DNA from: Bimastos eiseni
Taxonomy: Eukaryota; Annelida; Clitellata; Crassiclitellata; Lumbricidae
NCBI GenBank assembly: GCA_959347315.1
Contig: OY365809.1
Span: 40,369,219-40,433,218 of the forward strand
Direction: 5' to 3'
DNA length: 64,000 bases
The translations under genes were made by a program, and so were the position numbers. The notes under the pieces were generated by a model. That model searched no databases. It saw nothing but the letters and a program-made list of their open reading frames with translations, and was not told the DNA's origin. This document shows, piece by piece, positions 22,863-34,599 of the stretch (the stretch's first letter is position 1; each line of letters opens with the position of its first letter).

Positions 22863-22920
22863 ATACATGCATGCTAAGGTAGCCCTAAAGCCTTAGGGTT
22901 GCTTTACTATGCATGTATGT
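22863..22920. repeat. Short palindrome
   Basis: CATACATGCATGCTAAGGTA and its complement form a hairpin with arms of about 26 bp. It is absent from copy 1. Confidence 0.75.
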
Positions 22921-23290
22921 CGAGTTCAGTGCATAATTGGGAGTAGAGAAGAACCAAGACATTTGATACTGATCTGCATCTTGCATATATTCAGTTTCAC
23001 ATAACATAGCATAACTCATTTGAAACATGCTGCCACAGTTAATAATATTATGAGTCACATCTACAAATCTCAGTGTTCAAAGTGTTCCGTAAGGGTATTT
23101 TGCCAGCATCGAGTATCTAATAAAGAGTTTTTCTTTGATTTAAGATGAAAGTCATTTCCACAGGATCGGTGGAGGGACTGTGGTGCCTGCCTGTCAAGTA
23201 CGCTGGTTCCAAACTCTCTTGCGTTCGGTTAAGACTCGGACGACACTTCCAAGACCGGTCACTGCAAGCAGCTACAACAAGAATAACAAC

Positions 23291-23450
23291 TCCTGCTATC
23301 AAACTGAATCACATCCTAAATTACAATCAACAGTTTACTCATTAAACGAAAACCTGGCTAGGGGCACATAATATGTGCCCAAGCCAGCTTGGCTATAATG
23401 GACAAACAGTTGATTGTGATTTAGGAAGTGATTCAGTTTGATAGCAGACA
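23291..23450. repeat. Large palindrome in copy 2
   Basis: The arms (about 23291-23343 and 23390-23450) match those at 17161-17289, with a longer loop that holds a further small dyad, GGGCACATAATATGTGCCC. Confidence 0.8.
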
Positions 23451-23456
23451 TTGTTA

Positions 23457-23526
23457 TATATGAACACACTTTAGGTTATATATCATCATGTTATGATGAC
23501 ATTTGACCTAAAGTGTGTTCATATAT
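23457..23526. repeat. Second palindrome in copy 2
   Basis: Counterpart of 17293-17362. Arms of about 33 bp begin TATATGAACACACTTTAGG. Confidence 0.8.
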
Positions 23527-23694
23527 TCATTTATTTCGAATATTTATATAGCTCCCCTTAAAGTAACCCACCCACTCAGAGGCACAATATAGCGTCTCTT
23601 TATCATAATAAACTATTTTAAAGCTCTATCTTACCACCCACAGTTTGCTCATTACAGCCTCTCTATCTTACCACCCACCCCCGTTTGCTAGCCG

Positions 23695-23975
23695 AGCTGG
23701 CTAGTTTGCTCATTATAGCCGAGCAGGCTGGTTTGCTCATTATAGCCGAGCTGGCTGGTTCGCTCATTATAGCCGAGCTGGCTGGTTCGCTCATTATAGC
23801 CGAGCTGGCTGGTTCGCTCATTATAGCCGAGCAGGCTGGTTTGCTCATTATAGCCGAGCTGGCTGGTTCGCTCATTATAGCCGAGCTGGCTGGTTCGCTC
23901 ATTATAGCCGAGCTGGCTGGTTCGCTCATTATAGCCGAGCTGGCTAGTTTGCTCATTATAGCTGAGCTGGCTATG
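23695..23975. repeat. 27-bp minisatellite (CTCATTATAGCCGAG)
   Basis: Ten or so units of 27 bp. Because the unit is a multiple of three, long frames stay open on both strands, giving SAIMSEPAS-, LGYNERTSQ- and LIIAELAGS-type repeats. Three similar units stand at 17480-17562 in copy 1, so the array expanded in copy 2. Confidence 0.9.
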
Positions 23976-24081
23976 GGCACAGATGGAGCATAAACTCCAA
24001 CTGTATTTCTGCCCTGTTGAGGATTTTAATGTCCAATGCAATAAAAACAAAGTTTAAACTAATGTTTTGTTTTGCTTTCAG

Positions 24082-24305
24082 GGTCTAAAGAAGCTCCTGC
24101 TCCGAGGACAGCAGTGAGAGTTCGTGAGAGAGAAGTCTTCATAACATCATGGACCGATTTATGAAGAAAATGCTCTTCATAAGACTATGAACATGGACTG
24201 CCTTAGGCTAATAAGAACAAACAGTTACTTTTCTCTAAAGAGATATGCTTCCTGAGATTATATACAAGGAATACTTCCAAATAAATGACTTTGGCTTCTT
24301 AAAAT
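24082..24305 (+). other. Possible 3'-terminal exon, uncertain
   Basis: A good acceptor (TTTTGCTTTCAG) at about 24070-24081 is followed by short open frames, one ending at about 24162-24164. An AATAAA lies near 24281 and a T/G-rich region after it. This is the arrangement of a last exon. No upstream exon or protein family could be joined to it. Confidence 0.2.
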
Positions 24306-24439
24306 ACCTGTGTTCTGTGTTCGGATCTTCTAATCGGTTTCCAAGTTGTAGGAATTTGTAGTAGTCTGTCAAAAGAAATGACATTAAGTGCCCAATATAA
24401 GTATGGCTACATTGACTTTGTCATAATATAGCAATTCAA

Positions 24440-25615
24440 AGGCATACTTCTGGCATACTTTAAAATTTCTATAGTTTTAAAGAAAACCGTAATGTCTATA
24501 TCTCAGTTATTCTTTCATCGAATGTAGATATCTGAGCAGATCTGTGATGCCTATAGGCCCATACACAAGCTGTAAAAAACTTATTCGCTTTGGAGGCGGT
24601 CAACTTTTTCGTTCAAAAAAACCGATGGACTAACTAACCATCATCGAAGATATCGACATTTTAAGCCATAAAAAATAAAAAAATAGCATTATGAAAATAT
24701 GATGATTTTTTACCTCAATTTGGTTCATACAGCCTCTTCTTATCATAATAAACCATTTTAGAGTGATTCCCAAAAGCTTAAAAATTTCTCGATTTCTCAG
24801 AAAAACCGTAATATCTCTGTTATTTTTTCATAGATTGAAGATATCTGTGCAGATTTGTGATGCTTGTTGACCCACACACAGCCTGTTTTGGTTTGGAGAA
24901 GATCGATTTTTTTGCGCTAAAAAACCATCATTGGTTTTTTCGGATGAAAAAATCGATCTTCTCCAAATCGAATAATTTTTTCACAGCATGTTTATGGGCC
25001 TGTGGGCAAAAGCGGACTGCAGAAATATCTTCACTTGATGAAGAAATAACGAAGATATTGACAATATAAGCCATAAAAAACAAAAATAAAATTATGTAAA
25101 TATGATGATTTTGACCTCAATTAGATTCATGTAGCTTCTCTTTATCATAATAAACCATTTTAGAGTGATTCACAAAAACTTAAAAATTTCTCGATTTCTC
25201 AGAAAAACAGTAATATCTCTGTTATTTTTTCATAGATTGAAGATATCTGTGCAGATTTGTGATGCTTGTTGACCCACACACAGCCTGTTTTGGTTTGGAG
25301 AAGATCGATTTTTTTGCGCTAAAAAACCAATGGACTAACCATCATTGGTTTTTTCGGACGAAAAAATCGATGTTCTCCAAACCAAATAATTTTTTCACAG
25401 CATGTTTATGGGCCTATGGGCAAAAGCGGACTGCAGAAATATCTTCACTTGATGAAGAAATAACAAAGATATTAACAATATAAGCCATAAAAAATAAAAA
25501 TAAAATTATGTAAATATGATGAATTTTGACCTCAATTGGGTTCATATAGCTTCTCTTTATCATAATAAACCATTTTTAAGTGATTATCAGACAGTTTAAA
25601 ATTTCTCAATTTTTC
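24440..25615. repeat. Palindromic satellite array, about 402-bp monomer
   Basis: About two and a half monomers stand in tandem; identical landmarks at 24850 and 25252 give the period. Each monomer has a hairpin at its centre (for example 24888-24918 with 24946-24972, TTGGAGAAGATCGATTTTTT and its complement). Its flanks are themselves weakly inverted around TTTTTTCACAGC / TTTATGGGCC. No coding function is seen. Confidence 0.9.
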
Positions 25616-25639
25616 AATAATACTGTATGAAATCCAATA

Positions 25640-27115
25640 AAACTCAAGTTATATACTTCTTACTTACTAACTTAATTAAACTGGATCAATCTTTGAATCA
25701 TATCTCTCAAATTACTTACTTACCAACTCACTCAAATTGTGTCAATCTTTAAATAACACTCAAATTACTGACTTACTAACTTACACTCAATTAATCTTTA
25801 AATCACACTCAACCTACTTACTATCTGAATCAATCTTTAAATCATATAACTCAAATTACTTACTTACTTACTAACTTAATCACACTGAATTAATCTTTAA
25901 ATCACACTCAACCTACTTAGTACCTGAATCAATCTTAAATCATATAACTGGTCTTACTTACTTACTAACTCACTCAAATCGAATCAATCTTAAATCACAC
26001 TAAAATCACTTACTTACTACCTGCTCTCAAACTGAATCAATCTTGAAATCACACTCAAATTACTTACTAAACCAATTTCCTCAAGCTGCATAAATCTTTA
26101 AACTACACTCAAATTACTTACTTACAAACTTAACCGAACCGAATCAATCTTTAAATCACACTCAAATAACCTACTTACTTACTAGCTTATTCAAACTGAA
26201 TCAATCTTTAACTCATACTCTAATGACTTACTAACTTACAGTGAATCAATCTTTATATAATATAACTCAAATGACTTACTTACTTACTAATTCACTCAAA
26301 ATGAATCAAACTTAAAATCACACTCGCTTACTACCTACTCTCAAGCTGAATCAATCTTGAAATCATACTCAAATGACCTGCTTACTAGTTTAAACAAACT
26401 GAATCAATCTTTATTAAATCACATTCTAATTACTTACTTACCAACTTACTCAAACTGAATCAATCCTTAAACTACACTCAAATTACTTACTCATTTAGTA
26501 TCTTAATCAAACTAAATTAACAATTAAATTACACTCAAATAACTAACTTACTTACTAGCTTATTCAAACTGAATCAATCTTTAAATCATGTAACTCCAAT
26601 TACTTACTTACCTACCAACTTAATCAAACTGAATTAATAATTAAATTACACTCAAATAACTAACTTACTTACTAGCTTATTCAAACTGATCAATCTTTAA
26701 CTCATCTTTAACTTACTTATAAACTTAATAATTTTGAACTGAATCAATCTTTCAATCACAATCAAACTACTTACTCACTAACTACTATCAAGTTGAATCA
26801 AACTTACTCAAATTAAATAAATCTCTAACTTACACTCAAATGACTTGCTTACTAACTTATTTAACCTCAATCAATCTTTGAATCACACTCAACTAACTTA
26901 CTTACTAACCACTCTCAAAATGAATCAAACTTACAATCACACTCAAATTACTTACTTACTAACTACTCTCAAATTTAGTCAATCTTTAAACCATACTAAA
27001 TTACTTACTTAACTACTCTCTCACTCAATCAATCCTAAAATCATACTCAAGTAACTTACTAACTTACTCAAAATCAATCAATCCTTAAATCATACTCAAA
27101 TAGAATCGATCCTTG
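25640..27115. repeat. Satellite of about 45-50-bp units (TTACTTACTAACTTA)
   Basis: Nearly 1.5 kb of degenerate units pairs TTACTTACTAACTTA with AAACTGAATCAATCTTTAAAT. Short reverse-complement pieces of the same unit occur at about 15820-15925 and 21800-21925, beside the palindromic satellite units of the duplication. Confidence 0.9.
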
Positions 27116-27594
27116 AAAAGTTGATATCGTATCAAGTACAGACCAAAGTCAGAAATACAACACTCAATACTTTGAATTGTGACCATCAAACATGGCTTCA
27201 ATAATTGAAGCAAATAAAATAATATGAAAAAAATCTGACATCTACAAGCATTCCAAAACTTTGGCCATAATGCTAAACAATATCATCAATGCAGGAACCA
27301 AATTATACATTTTCTCACCTCAATGCTCATGGGGGCTCAATCTAAAGATCCAGGGTGTTTATGGCTAGTTAAAGCCCATCTACTTCTCGTCTCAAAGCAG
27401 TTGGCATGCTTAACAATTACCCTGAAGTAAGTCAGGGAGACATTTCAGCCTCACTTTTGTAGTGAAGGGGGTAGGGGTGGAGGCCATGTATTCTATACTC
27501 CCTGCTCTGAAATCCTTGTTGTGTGAGAACCTTGAGCAAAGCCTCTGCTGAAATAAATTTGGACCCAACAACTTATCTGCGTGGTCATATATTC
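27116..27594. other. Unannotated stretch
   Basis: Nothing was identified between the two satellite arrays. Confidence 0.4.
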
Positions 27595-28790
27595 AGCCAG
27601 GAACAAATATGGCAAATAATTATGCTTAATACGGTACTGTGTTGATGAAATAAATTACACTTGAGTGGAAGCGGGATAAAAAGAAAACTATGCTTAAACT
27701 AAGCGAGTTTTAAAGATGCTGAATTTAAGTGAAAAGAATCATGCTTAAGTAGAAACTGGGTTGATGAAAAATATTTTACTGAGAAGGAAGCTGCATATGA
27801 TGTTCTGCACGCTTTTGTTATGGTGCCAGTCCAGGTTGCATTTAAGTATAATGTTTACATCAATATAACTTCCATTTATGCCGACCAAAGTCATTTCAGC
27901 AATCAAGCTTCTTTTTCAGCAGACTTCGAGTTCTTGTCATCAATTGCCATTGCATCTAAACAGAATTCCATTGAAGTATTTATTTTCTTCAATTCCGCTT
28001 CCATTTAGGTATTTTTCTTTCATCAATCCCGCTTCCATTTTGTGTATATTTTTTCATTAATCCTGCCTGAATTTAGGTATATTTCCTTTCATCAATCCAG
28101 TTTCCATTTAAGCATGATTACTTTCATCAACCCATTTAGGCCATTTCAGCATTAATCTTTGGATCAATGCAGTTTCTACTGAAATACGATGATTTTAATT
28201 GACCCCACTTACATTTAATTTGCATTCTCTCATCGATCCAGCTTCTACATAAGGAGAATATGTTCTTTGATCGAGCATCCATTTGAGCATAATTATATTC
28301 ATCAATCCAGTTTCTGCTCAAGCACAATAATTAAAGCAATCTTGTTTCATCAATCCAATTTCTATTATTGCAGGAATCTTTTCATCCAGTTTATTGTAAA
28401 CCACATTATATCGTTTCATCAATCCAGCTTTGACTTAAGCACCATAATTTTTATTGATGTCACTTCTATTAAAGCGGTATCCTCTCATCAAGCTTCTATT
28501 TCAGCAGAAATCTGTTCATCGATCCAACTTCCATTTAGGCATGCCACAAGATTCTTTTCATCAATCTAGTTTCTACATGAGCACGATTATTTTTATCAAA
28601 CCAGCTTACGTTTAAGCATAATTTTAATTATAGGGTACATACTAATTATGTTGATGATTTTATCAATACAGCTTCTATTTTAGCAGACTCCTTTTCATTA
28701 ACCAATCCAGCTTCCATTTTAAGCATGTCTTCACATCAAATTCCATTTAAGAAAAAATTATCTTCATCAATATAGCTTCTGTTTCAACCA
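27595..28790. repeat. Inverted AAGCTGGAT-type subrepeat array
   Basis: From about 27630 to 27810 units read forward (TTGATGAAAA, GGAAGC, GGGATAAAAAG). From about 27830 to 28790 some 25 units of about 37-40 bp read in reverse (CATCAATCCAGCTTCCATTT). The array can therefore fold on itself with unequal arms. It shares its unit with 8070-8363 and 13610-13812. Confidence 0.8.
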
Positions 28791-28959
28791 GTGTGAGAGC
28801 TCATGCTATGTACAAGATAATGGCCGGTGCATACATGTTACAGACAAAACAGCGATTTTGCCGCGAGTAATATGCACACATATTACACATCGTATCAAAA
28901 TAATTAATAATAAATTATAATAATCAAGATAATGTGCACTCTCATTAATATTTATGCTG

Positions 28960-29060
28960 AGCAAGTAATCATACAGGGGAAATGTCCTAGGGGGAAATTG
29001 TCTGGGGGAGAAATGTCCATGGGGAATTGTCTGGGAGGGGTAATGTCCAGATACCATAAA
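28960..29060 (+). repeat. Short tandem repeat GGGGAAATGTCC/GGGGAATTGTC
   Basis: Five degenerate units of about 18 bp alternate between AAATGTCC and AATTGTCT endings. No gene is present. Confidence 0.7.
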
Positions 29061-29189
29061 TACATAACAATGAAATTATTTAAAATAATAACAATAAAAA
29101 GATAAAAGAAAAACAACAACGATAACAAGAAAAATAATAATAATGATAACAATAATAATAATAATAGTAGTAGTGATATTTAAAGTGCC

Positions 29190-29570
29190 ACTGAGTAGAT
29201 ATCTTGATGGCATGCTACATAAATGTTCGATTACATTACATTACTACTAGTATTAATAATACAAGTAATGGTGTTAATTACCTTATTATGCCAAACGAGA
29301 AGCTGTTCGCTGCTGCCCTACGACGGGCTCTCGAATCCTCGATAGATGTACTTCATCAGCGTGTACTGTCTCGTCTGGTCGAAGCCTTTGAGGCCGGCCT
29401 CAATTTTGTTGGTCTTGAACGACATCAGAACCTTCATTGTGGACAAAGGACAACGCTCTGTCCTGAAGAAGAAAAAAAAGTTTACTTATTTGAACAGCAG
29501 AACTCAGCAATGACAGGTCATGAGTTGATATCTTGAAGGGGCGCTATATAAGTGCTCGATTACATTACAT
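29190..29570 (+). other. Open segment between two LINE-like 3' tails
   Basis: A tail-like motif (GAGTAGATATCTTGATGGC, then CGATTACATTACAT) near 29195-29245 recurs at 29520-29567 as GAGTTGATATCTTGAAGGGG plus GCGCTATATAAG. These resemble CR1/L2 3' ends. The segment between has a 110-codon open frame with helical, GC-richer sequence (KLFAAALRRALESS) of no recognised family. It may be part of a transposon. Confidence 0.35.
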
Positions 29571-29884
29571 GGCTACACTTAACACCTTTAGCTTGTAATA
29601 CATTTTTTATTCTTTCCACACATGTGTAATTATTTTTTAGGTAGGCCTAAAGGTAGACTGATATTTACAAGTGTACAAATGCAATAGCCCATCACTTCAT
29701 AACAATAATCATATTTAGTATTAAAATAAACATTATTGCTGAACTTTATTATGATTTTCAGACAATAAAAGATGTAAAATAGGCTATATCTTGACCATGC
29801 AAGCGGTGAACAAATTTCAGCAATCTTTACTTATCTGTAATAATTATTTTAGTGAAACAGTAACGTGATTAGAATTAAATTTAC

Positions 29885-30325
29885 TTTTCTATCATCATCA
29901 CTGTCTAAATCGGACAAATTATTGTCACCTTCAACAGAAAAAAGATGTATTTCGTCACAACATAAGTTACATTTGCAACCCAACCACCACGTAGGCTACA
30001 CAACGATCGCGCAACGACCAGCTATGTTTGGTATGATGTAAGTCTCGATTGTAATTATTATTAGTCAGTCCAACCAGCACATGACATAATTTATTATATA
30101 AATTTAATTTACTGTCATCATCACTGTGTAAATCGGACGAAATATTGTCATTTTCAACCTAAAACGAGGCATTTTTTCGCAACATAGACCACTGTTTCGA
30201 CCCAACGACCATGTACGCAACGATCGCGCAGTGTCCAGCTACTTTGGTACGAAAAAGGTTTCAAATGTGATATTTTTGATCAGTCAACCCGGCAAATGAC
30301 GTAATTTATAATATGGAAAGCCGTT
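29885..30325. repeat. Tandem duplication of about 235 bp
   Basis: Two diverged copies (about 29885-30105 and 30118-30325) share TCATCATCACTGT, AAATCGGAC, CAACGATCGCGCA and CATGACATAATTTA-like blocks in the same order. Confidence 0.75.
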
Positions 30326-30889
30326 ACTACAAAACTATAACCTTTTGGAAATTGCGATTAGGACGAGTTTATACTCGATACACGGTGAGTAAATAGGCGC
30401 ATATCATTTGGACGAGAAAACTTGGGGATCACACTGTACAATGATTTACGATGGACGAGACATCTCGAGATCACACTAAAGGGGTTAATACTTAAATGAC
30501 AAACTGCCTTTGGTTTACCAGTTAGATTCAAATTGATTGGACAAATAGCTGATATTTTGACAATTCTAATTATAATTTATTACCAATTTAGATAATCAAA
30601 TAGTAAATCGATTTGATAAACAACTTCTAATTAAAATCAATAAGCACTTTAACTGATTGTTCCATCTCCTTCAACACCTATTTTAGCACATTTTGTATGT
30701 ATGCATTACAGGGACATTTCTGAATTTCTTTTGTGGTACCCTCCCATTTTGTTACCTGTCATGAGAGAAATTCATTGTAATTATTTTTAGAATTTTGGAT
30801 ACATATTTAGATATTTAGGGTGGCTCAACATCTGTGAAGTTAATGAAATTATTACCATAACGATATTAGTATCCGAAAATATGTTATTC
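30326..30889. other. Unannotated stretch
   Basis: No gene or recognised repeat was identified. Confidence 0.4.
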
Positions 30890-31145
30890 TTGCCTCACCC
30901 TCACTCGACCCCCGATTATATCTCATCTCAAGTTCTCCAATCGTGCCTTATCAAACGCCGCACCGCGTTTCTGGAACGACCAACCTCCTGAATTTCGTGT
31001 GTTTTCGGTTCCACAATTATCACTGCCTGTCATGCGACATCATCTGTACCTAGCATTTGATTTGATGCAGCACTCGTGAATAAGCTGGAGCCCAGCGCTT
31101 AGCTTTCAAGTGGTGCCTTAGAAATTTGAAGATTACAATTATGAT
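30890..31145 (+). pseudogene. CR1/L2-like LINE C-terminus and 3' tail
   Basis: The translation SNRALSNAAPRFWNDLPPEF, with frameshifts, is the conserved end of CR1/L2 ORF2, where the FWNxLP block stands. It is followed by the tail GGTGCCTTAGAAATTTGAAG. Confidence 0.65.
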
Positions 31146-31639
31146 TAATCAGTAAAATCGTTCAGATGTAATATCAACAGATTCAACACAGGAGTGTCAA
31201 ATGTTATAAGAACTGGACATTTAAGAAAACAGATCTAAAAAACTGCCTTAACAATGTCATTACAACACTCATTTTGGAACACAGCCAATCAGCAGTCATC
31301 AGTTACCTTAGTTGCGCTATTCAAATACTCTGTGGAATATCATCACCGACAAGCAGTGACTTTCTGGCCCCTGGGTACTTGGCTTGGGGCATGAGACCAC
31401 CAGCATGATGTCGCTGGTAACTCATCTCTCCTTCTGTTCACCACTTGTTGTAACGGAGATGTATTAACTTTCAGCTGTTCAGAATTCTTGGTAAGACAAT
31501 CTAAACAGTTCACGGTGTGTTGTACGTGAAGTTATTTGCATAAATTTGGTCGATGGCAGTATCCCGATATTTGAACGGAGTGCCATTGAGAAGTTGGAAG
31601 ACATATTTAGCTAATGGCAGAAACTGAAGAAGAACATTA

Positions 31640-31960
31640 ATCTCAGGACTGAGCCTTCACCGCTGATGCCTTTGCAAAACACTGTACTACCAAAATTCAA
31701 TCTGTTAGAGCTGACACCTTGGGCTTGCCTCCACCTGAATTCGTCTCTTCTGACTGCAATCTAACGACTTTAAGTGAGGAACTTCTGCTGATTTACGGAC
31801 CACCGTCATGTCTTCCGCTGCGAACTCATGTGAGCTCGACCCTCTACCAACGTTCTTGCTGCATGAGTTGCATTGAGTTTATTGAGGATCTTCTTCCGCT
31901 ACTCACCTGCCTCTGAGGGTTCGATAGCCATCTAGTCAGTCGCCGGATCCTCTTGGTAGC
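31640..31960 (+). pseudogene. CR1/L2-like LINE, start of reverse transcriptase
   Basis: Pieces in two frames read KIQSVRADTLGLPPPEF and then SCELDPLPTFLLHELH, the block just before the RT palm in CR1/L2 elements. The fragment lies after, not before, a C-terminal fragment, so two separate insertions are present. Confidence 0.65.
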
Positions 31961-31999
31961 TCTCGTCCGAAAACCGATCAACATCTACCTTCCTGAAAG

Positions 32000-33280
32000 G
32001 GGGTGATTCTCATGTTATTTGACCTATATAAAAAATGCGTGCAATTAATCTAAAGATTTGTATGAAATAAACTTTCATAAACAACCACAGGCGTGGTAAA
32101 CAACGTTGGTTTCCTGCCCTACGGTGCGAATTCATAGATTACGTATTTCTATTAGAGCATCGGACAGCGTTGCGCCTTTTGTAGCGACTTTAACTGTGCA
32201 AATTTGCAAAATGTAAATGTAAACGTATTTATATAACGACCGTATATGGTCTCGACTCAGCTCATTTTTCAATGAGAGTCTGACCGGGTGATATCCATCA
32301 CCACCGCTCGTCCATTTGAATGGCCTTATAAGGTCCCCGTACAATGACTGTACTAACAAGAGATTGAAATTTCTTAAATAAATCAGCATTTTTGTAATAC
32401 TAGTACCAGAGAACATGGATGTGCAATGCACGGGTGTCCAAAGACTGAGTTAATTTTACCCTTGTCTACTTAACCGCCGGCTGTCGTTTCCGATCGTAGA
32501 GTAATTAATGTATCGGTCTAAAATTGCCACAGCTCGAGCGTCGTGCCTAGATCAGTAACTGTTAATTGGCTCTTCGCGATGGGACAGCCTTCCTGTTGGG
32601 ACTCGTGCTTCAATCTTATTTAGTAGTAGCACAACTGTTTCTGCTCGTTCTATTAAGACTTTTCTTTTCTCTAGGGGTTCTTGAACCGTTCTTCGCACTG
32701 GAAACGCCTAGGTTTGATTAAGTTGTACTGCGAGATGCGCTGTATAAATCCGTAAATAGCAGCAGGAAGCGTGATCGATTCTTGCTACCCCATAAGGTTG
32801 ACTAGTTCTTCAATTCGCTAGGCAATGTATTGGTTAAAATAGAAGTATGAGGTGATGATCATGAGCGTTCTCTAAATGGATAGTCCTGTAAGCAGATCCG
32901 AGTCGGGTTGGCAGCTGGTTAATAGTGACTGTTAGTCACCGGACATCATTTAAACCAACAATTGAAATGTGGAAGATCAGATAAGTTGGAGCAACTTGGG
33001 GAAGAATTCTTGAACAGACGAGTCTTCAGTTTGGCATGGAAAGCCCGAGGAGTGAAAGATCCTGAGGCAGATTGTTGGCAACAATGGTTGAAGATAGTCA
33101 CGCGGCAGCATCGGTGTCAAATACTTAAAATTTTCTGATTACAGTGCTTCGATACATATACATAATAAACAAAAACAGAAAAACAAAAACCTAGAAACAT
33201 ACAAGGCGACAGAATAAAAGGCATTTTGTCAAAAACCGCATAATACGGTCATCAACTTTCATCAACTTCATGGACGATAA
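32000..33280. other. Unannotated stretch with possible LINE remnant
   Basis: Near 33000-33080 the text translates as EEFLNRRVFSLAWKARG, faintly like the 3' part of CR1/L2 elements. Otherwise nothing was recognised. A small dyad with CACCTAGCGAA and TTCGCTAGGTG stands at 33290-33355, echoing the arms of the 10946 foldback element. Confidence 0.35.
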
Positions 33281-34129
33281 AATAACGCGGCCACCTAGCG
33301 AACGCAAAAGAAAAGGAACTGCTACACATGCATTCGCTAGGTGAAAGGAACAGTTTAAAAAGCACCCACCTTTATAAAATTATGTTGCATACAGCAAGAA
33401 TGGTTAACAGCGAGTAGCCGACTTACCTTTATTGGATATTCCACCCAATACTTGGGCAGGTTGAACGGTAAAACACCGGCATGAAGAACTCACAGGTTCG
33501 ATGCTCGCTATCCACATGTGGTTGACTCCCTCTTCCACTCCCAAGGGGATGGTGGTAAAACGTGCAGCTGTAGGAATTTATTTCATAACCTAACCCTTGT
33601 TTAAACTTTTCATCGTTAAGTGCTCCAACTGCTCAGGACATTTGTATGTTTGAACTCAAACGAATGCCATTATCGGCCCCTCCTCTGACTCCGTCATCGC
33701 CTTGCCATCTGACATTCTCCAGCACAGTGGCGTAGGCAAGGAGGTTTGGGGGGTTAAACCCCCCATTGGCATAGTTGAAAATATTTTTTAGCAACAACCT
33801 ACAGATCTCGACTAAGTTGGGATAATTTTGGGACCGTGCATGCCCCTCGATATAGAGGAATAACAGACACTCACAGTGCACTGAGTGCAGCATACGCGCC
33901 GACTCCACAGAGGCAACAGCGGTGGCATAGATTTGATGTATACCCGATACCGCATACCAGGGTCACTCTGGCAGGGTGTAAATGAAGCAGAACTTAGCCT
34001 ATAATGTGACAAGCGCAATGTATTATTCAATTATGTTCGGATATAGGACAGAGATATAAGACAGCTGTCGTAAGCACTATACGTGCTATATATAAAACTA
34101 TATATACAAAGTGGGTGTACGTGTATATA

Positions 34130-34132
<3 letters not shown>

Positions 34133-34194
<62 letters not shown>
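34133..34194. repeat. (TA)n microsatellite
   Basis: About 30 uninterrupted dinucleotides inside the hAT remnant. Open isoleucine-tyrosine frames on both strands are artefacts. Confidence 0.95.
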
Positions 34195-34197
<3 letters not shown>

Positions 34198-34599
34198 AGA
34201 TAGAGAGACTTGTGTCTATAGGTCAGTTCATCATTAGACATGATCATTGGACGCATTATACCAAGTTGAGTGTTCAGAAGTTTGAAACAGTTGAATATAA
34301 ATGATAAATTATATGAATTGCTGCATTGTATATAATGGATCAACTATAAAATCAGTAGGCAGAGTTATCTCTCGCTGGAAGGTGTTGTGGTAAGTTTAAC
34401 TAAATATTGTTATCTCTTTTGCTATAAGATGTTGGGGAAAGAATAGCACTAAGCAAAGCTAAGCGATCATTAGCATCGGCTCTGAACGTAATGGGATTCG
34501 TAGTGGCAGAACTAAGGCTGTGATATCGTCGTCTTTCACGCAAAGAAACATGTAGTGTGCCAAAAAATGCTTTGGACGCAATGCACTTGTGTCATTCAA

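Larger units (their letters stand above)
18020..23690. repeat. Tandem segmental duplication, copy 2
   Basis: Collinear with 12190-17565. The offset varies from about 5.4 kb before the Merlin insertion to about 6.1 kb after it. Copy 2 lacks the left foldback arm and the 688-bp element. It carries the Merlin element at 20138-20698. A GTTACG minisatellite (18025-18160) marks its left end. Confidence 0.8.

Noticed and set aside
23143..23371. Coding-looking piece reading ESHFHRIGGGTVVPA after a possible acceptor
   Set aside because: The second half lies in a palindrome, no donor fits, and copy 1 has stops in the same place.
23663..24050. Three overlapping frames with SEPASSAIM-type repeats
   Set aside because: Artefact of a 27-bp repeat whose length is a multiple of three.
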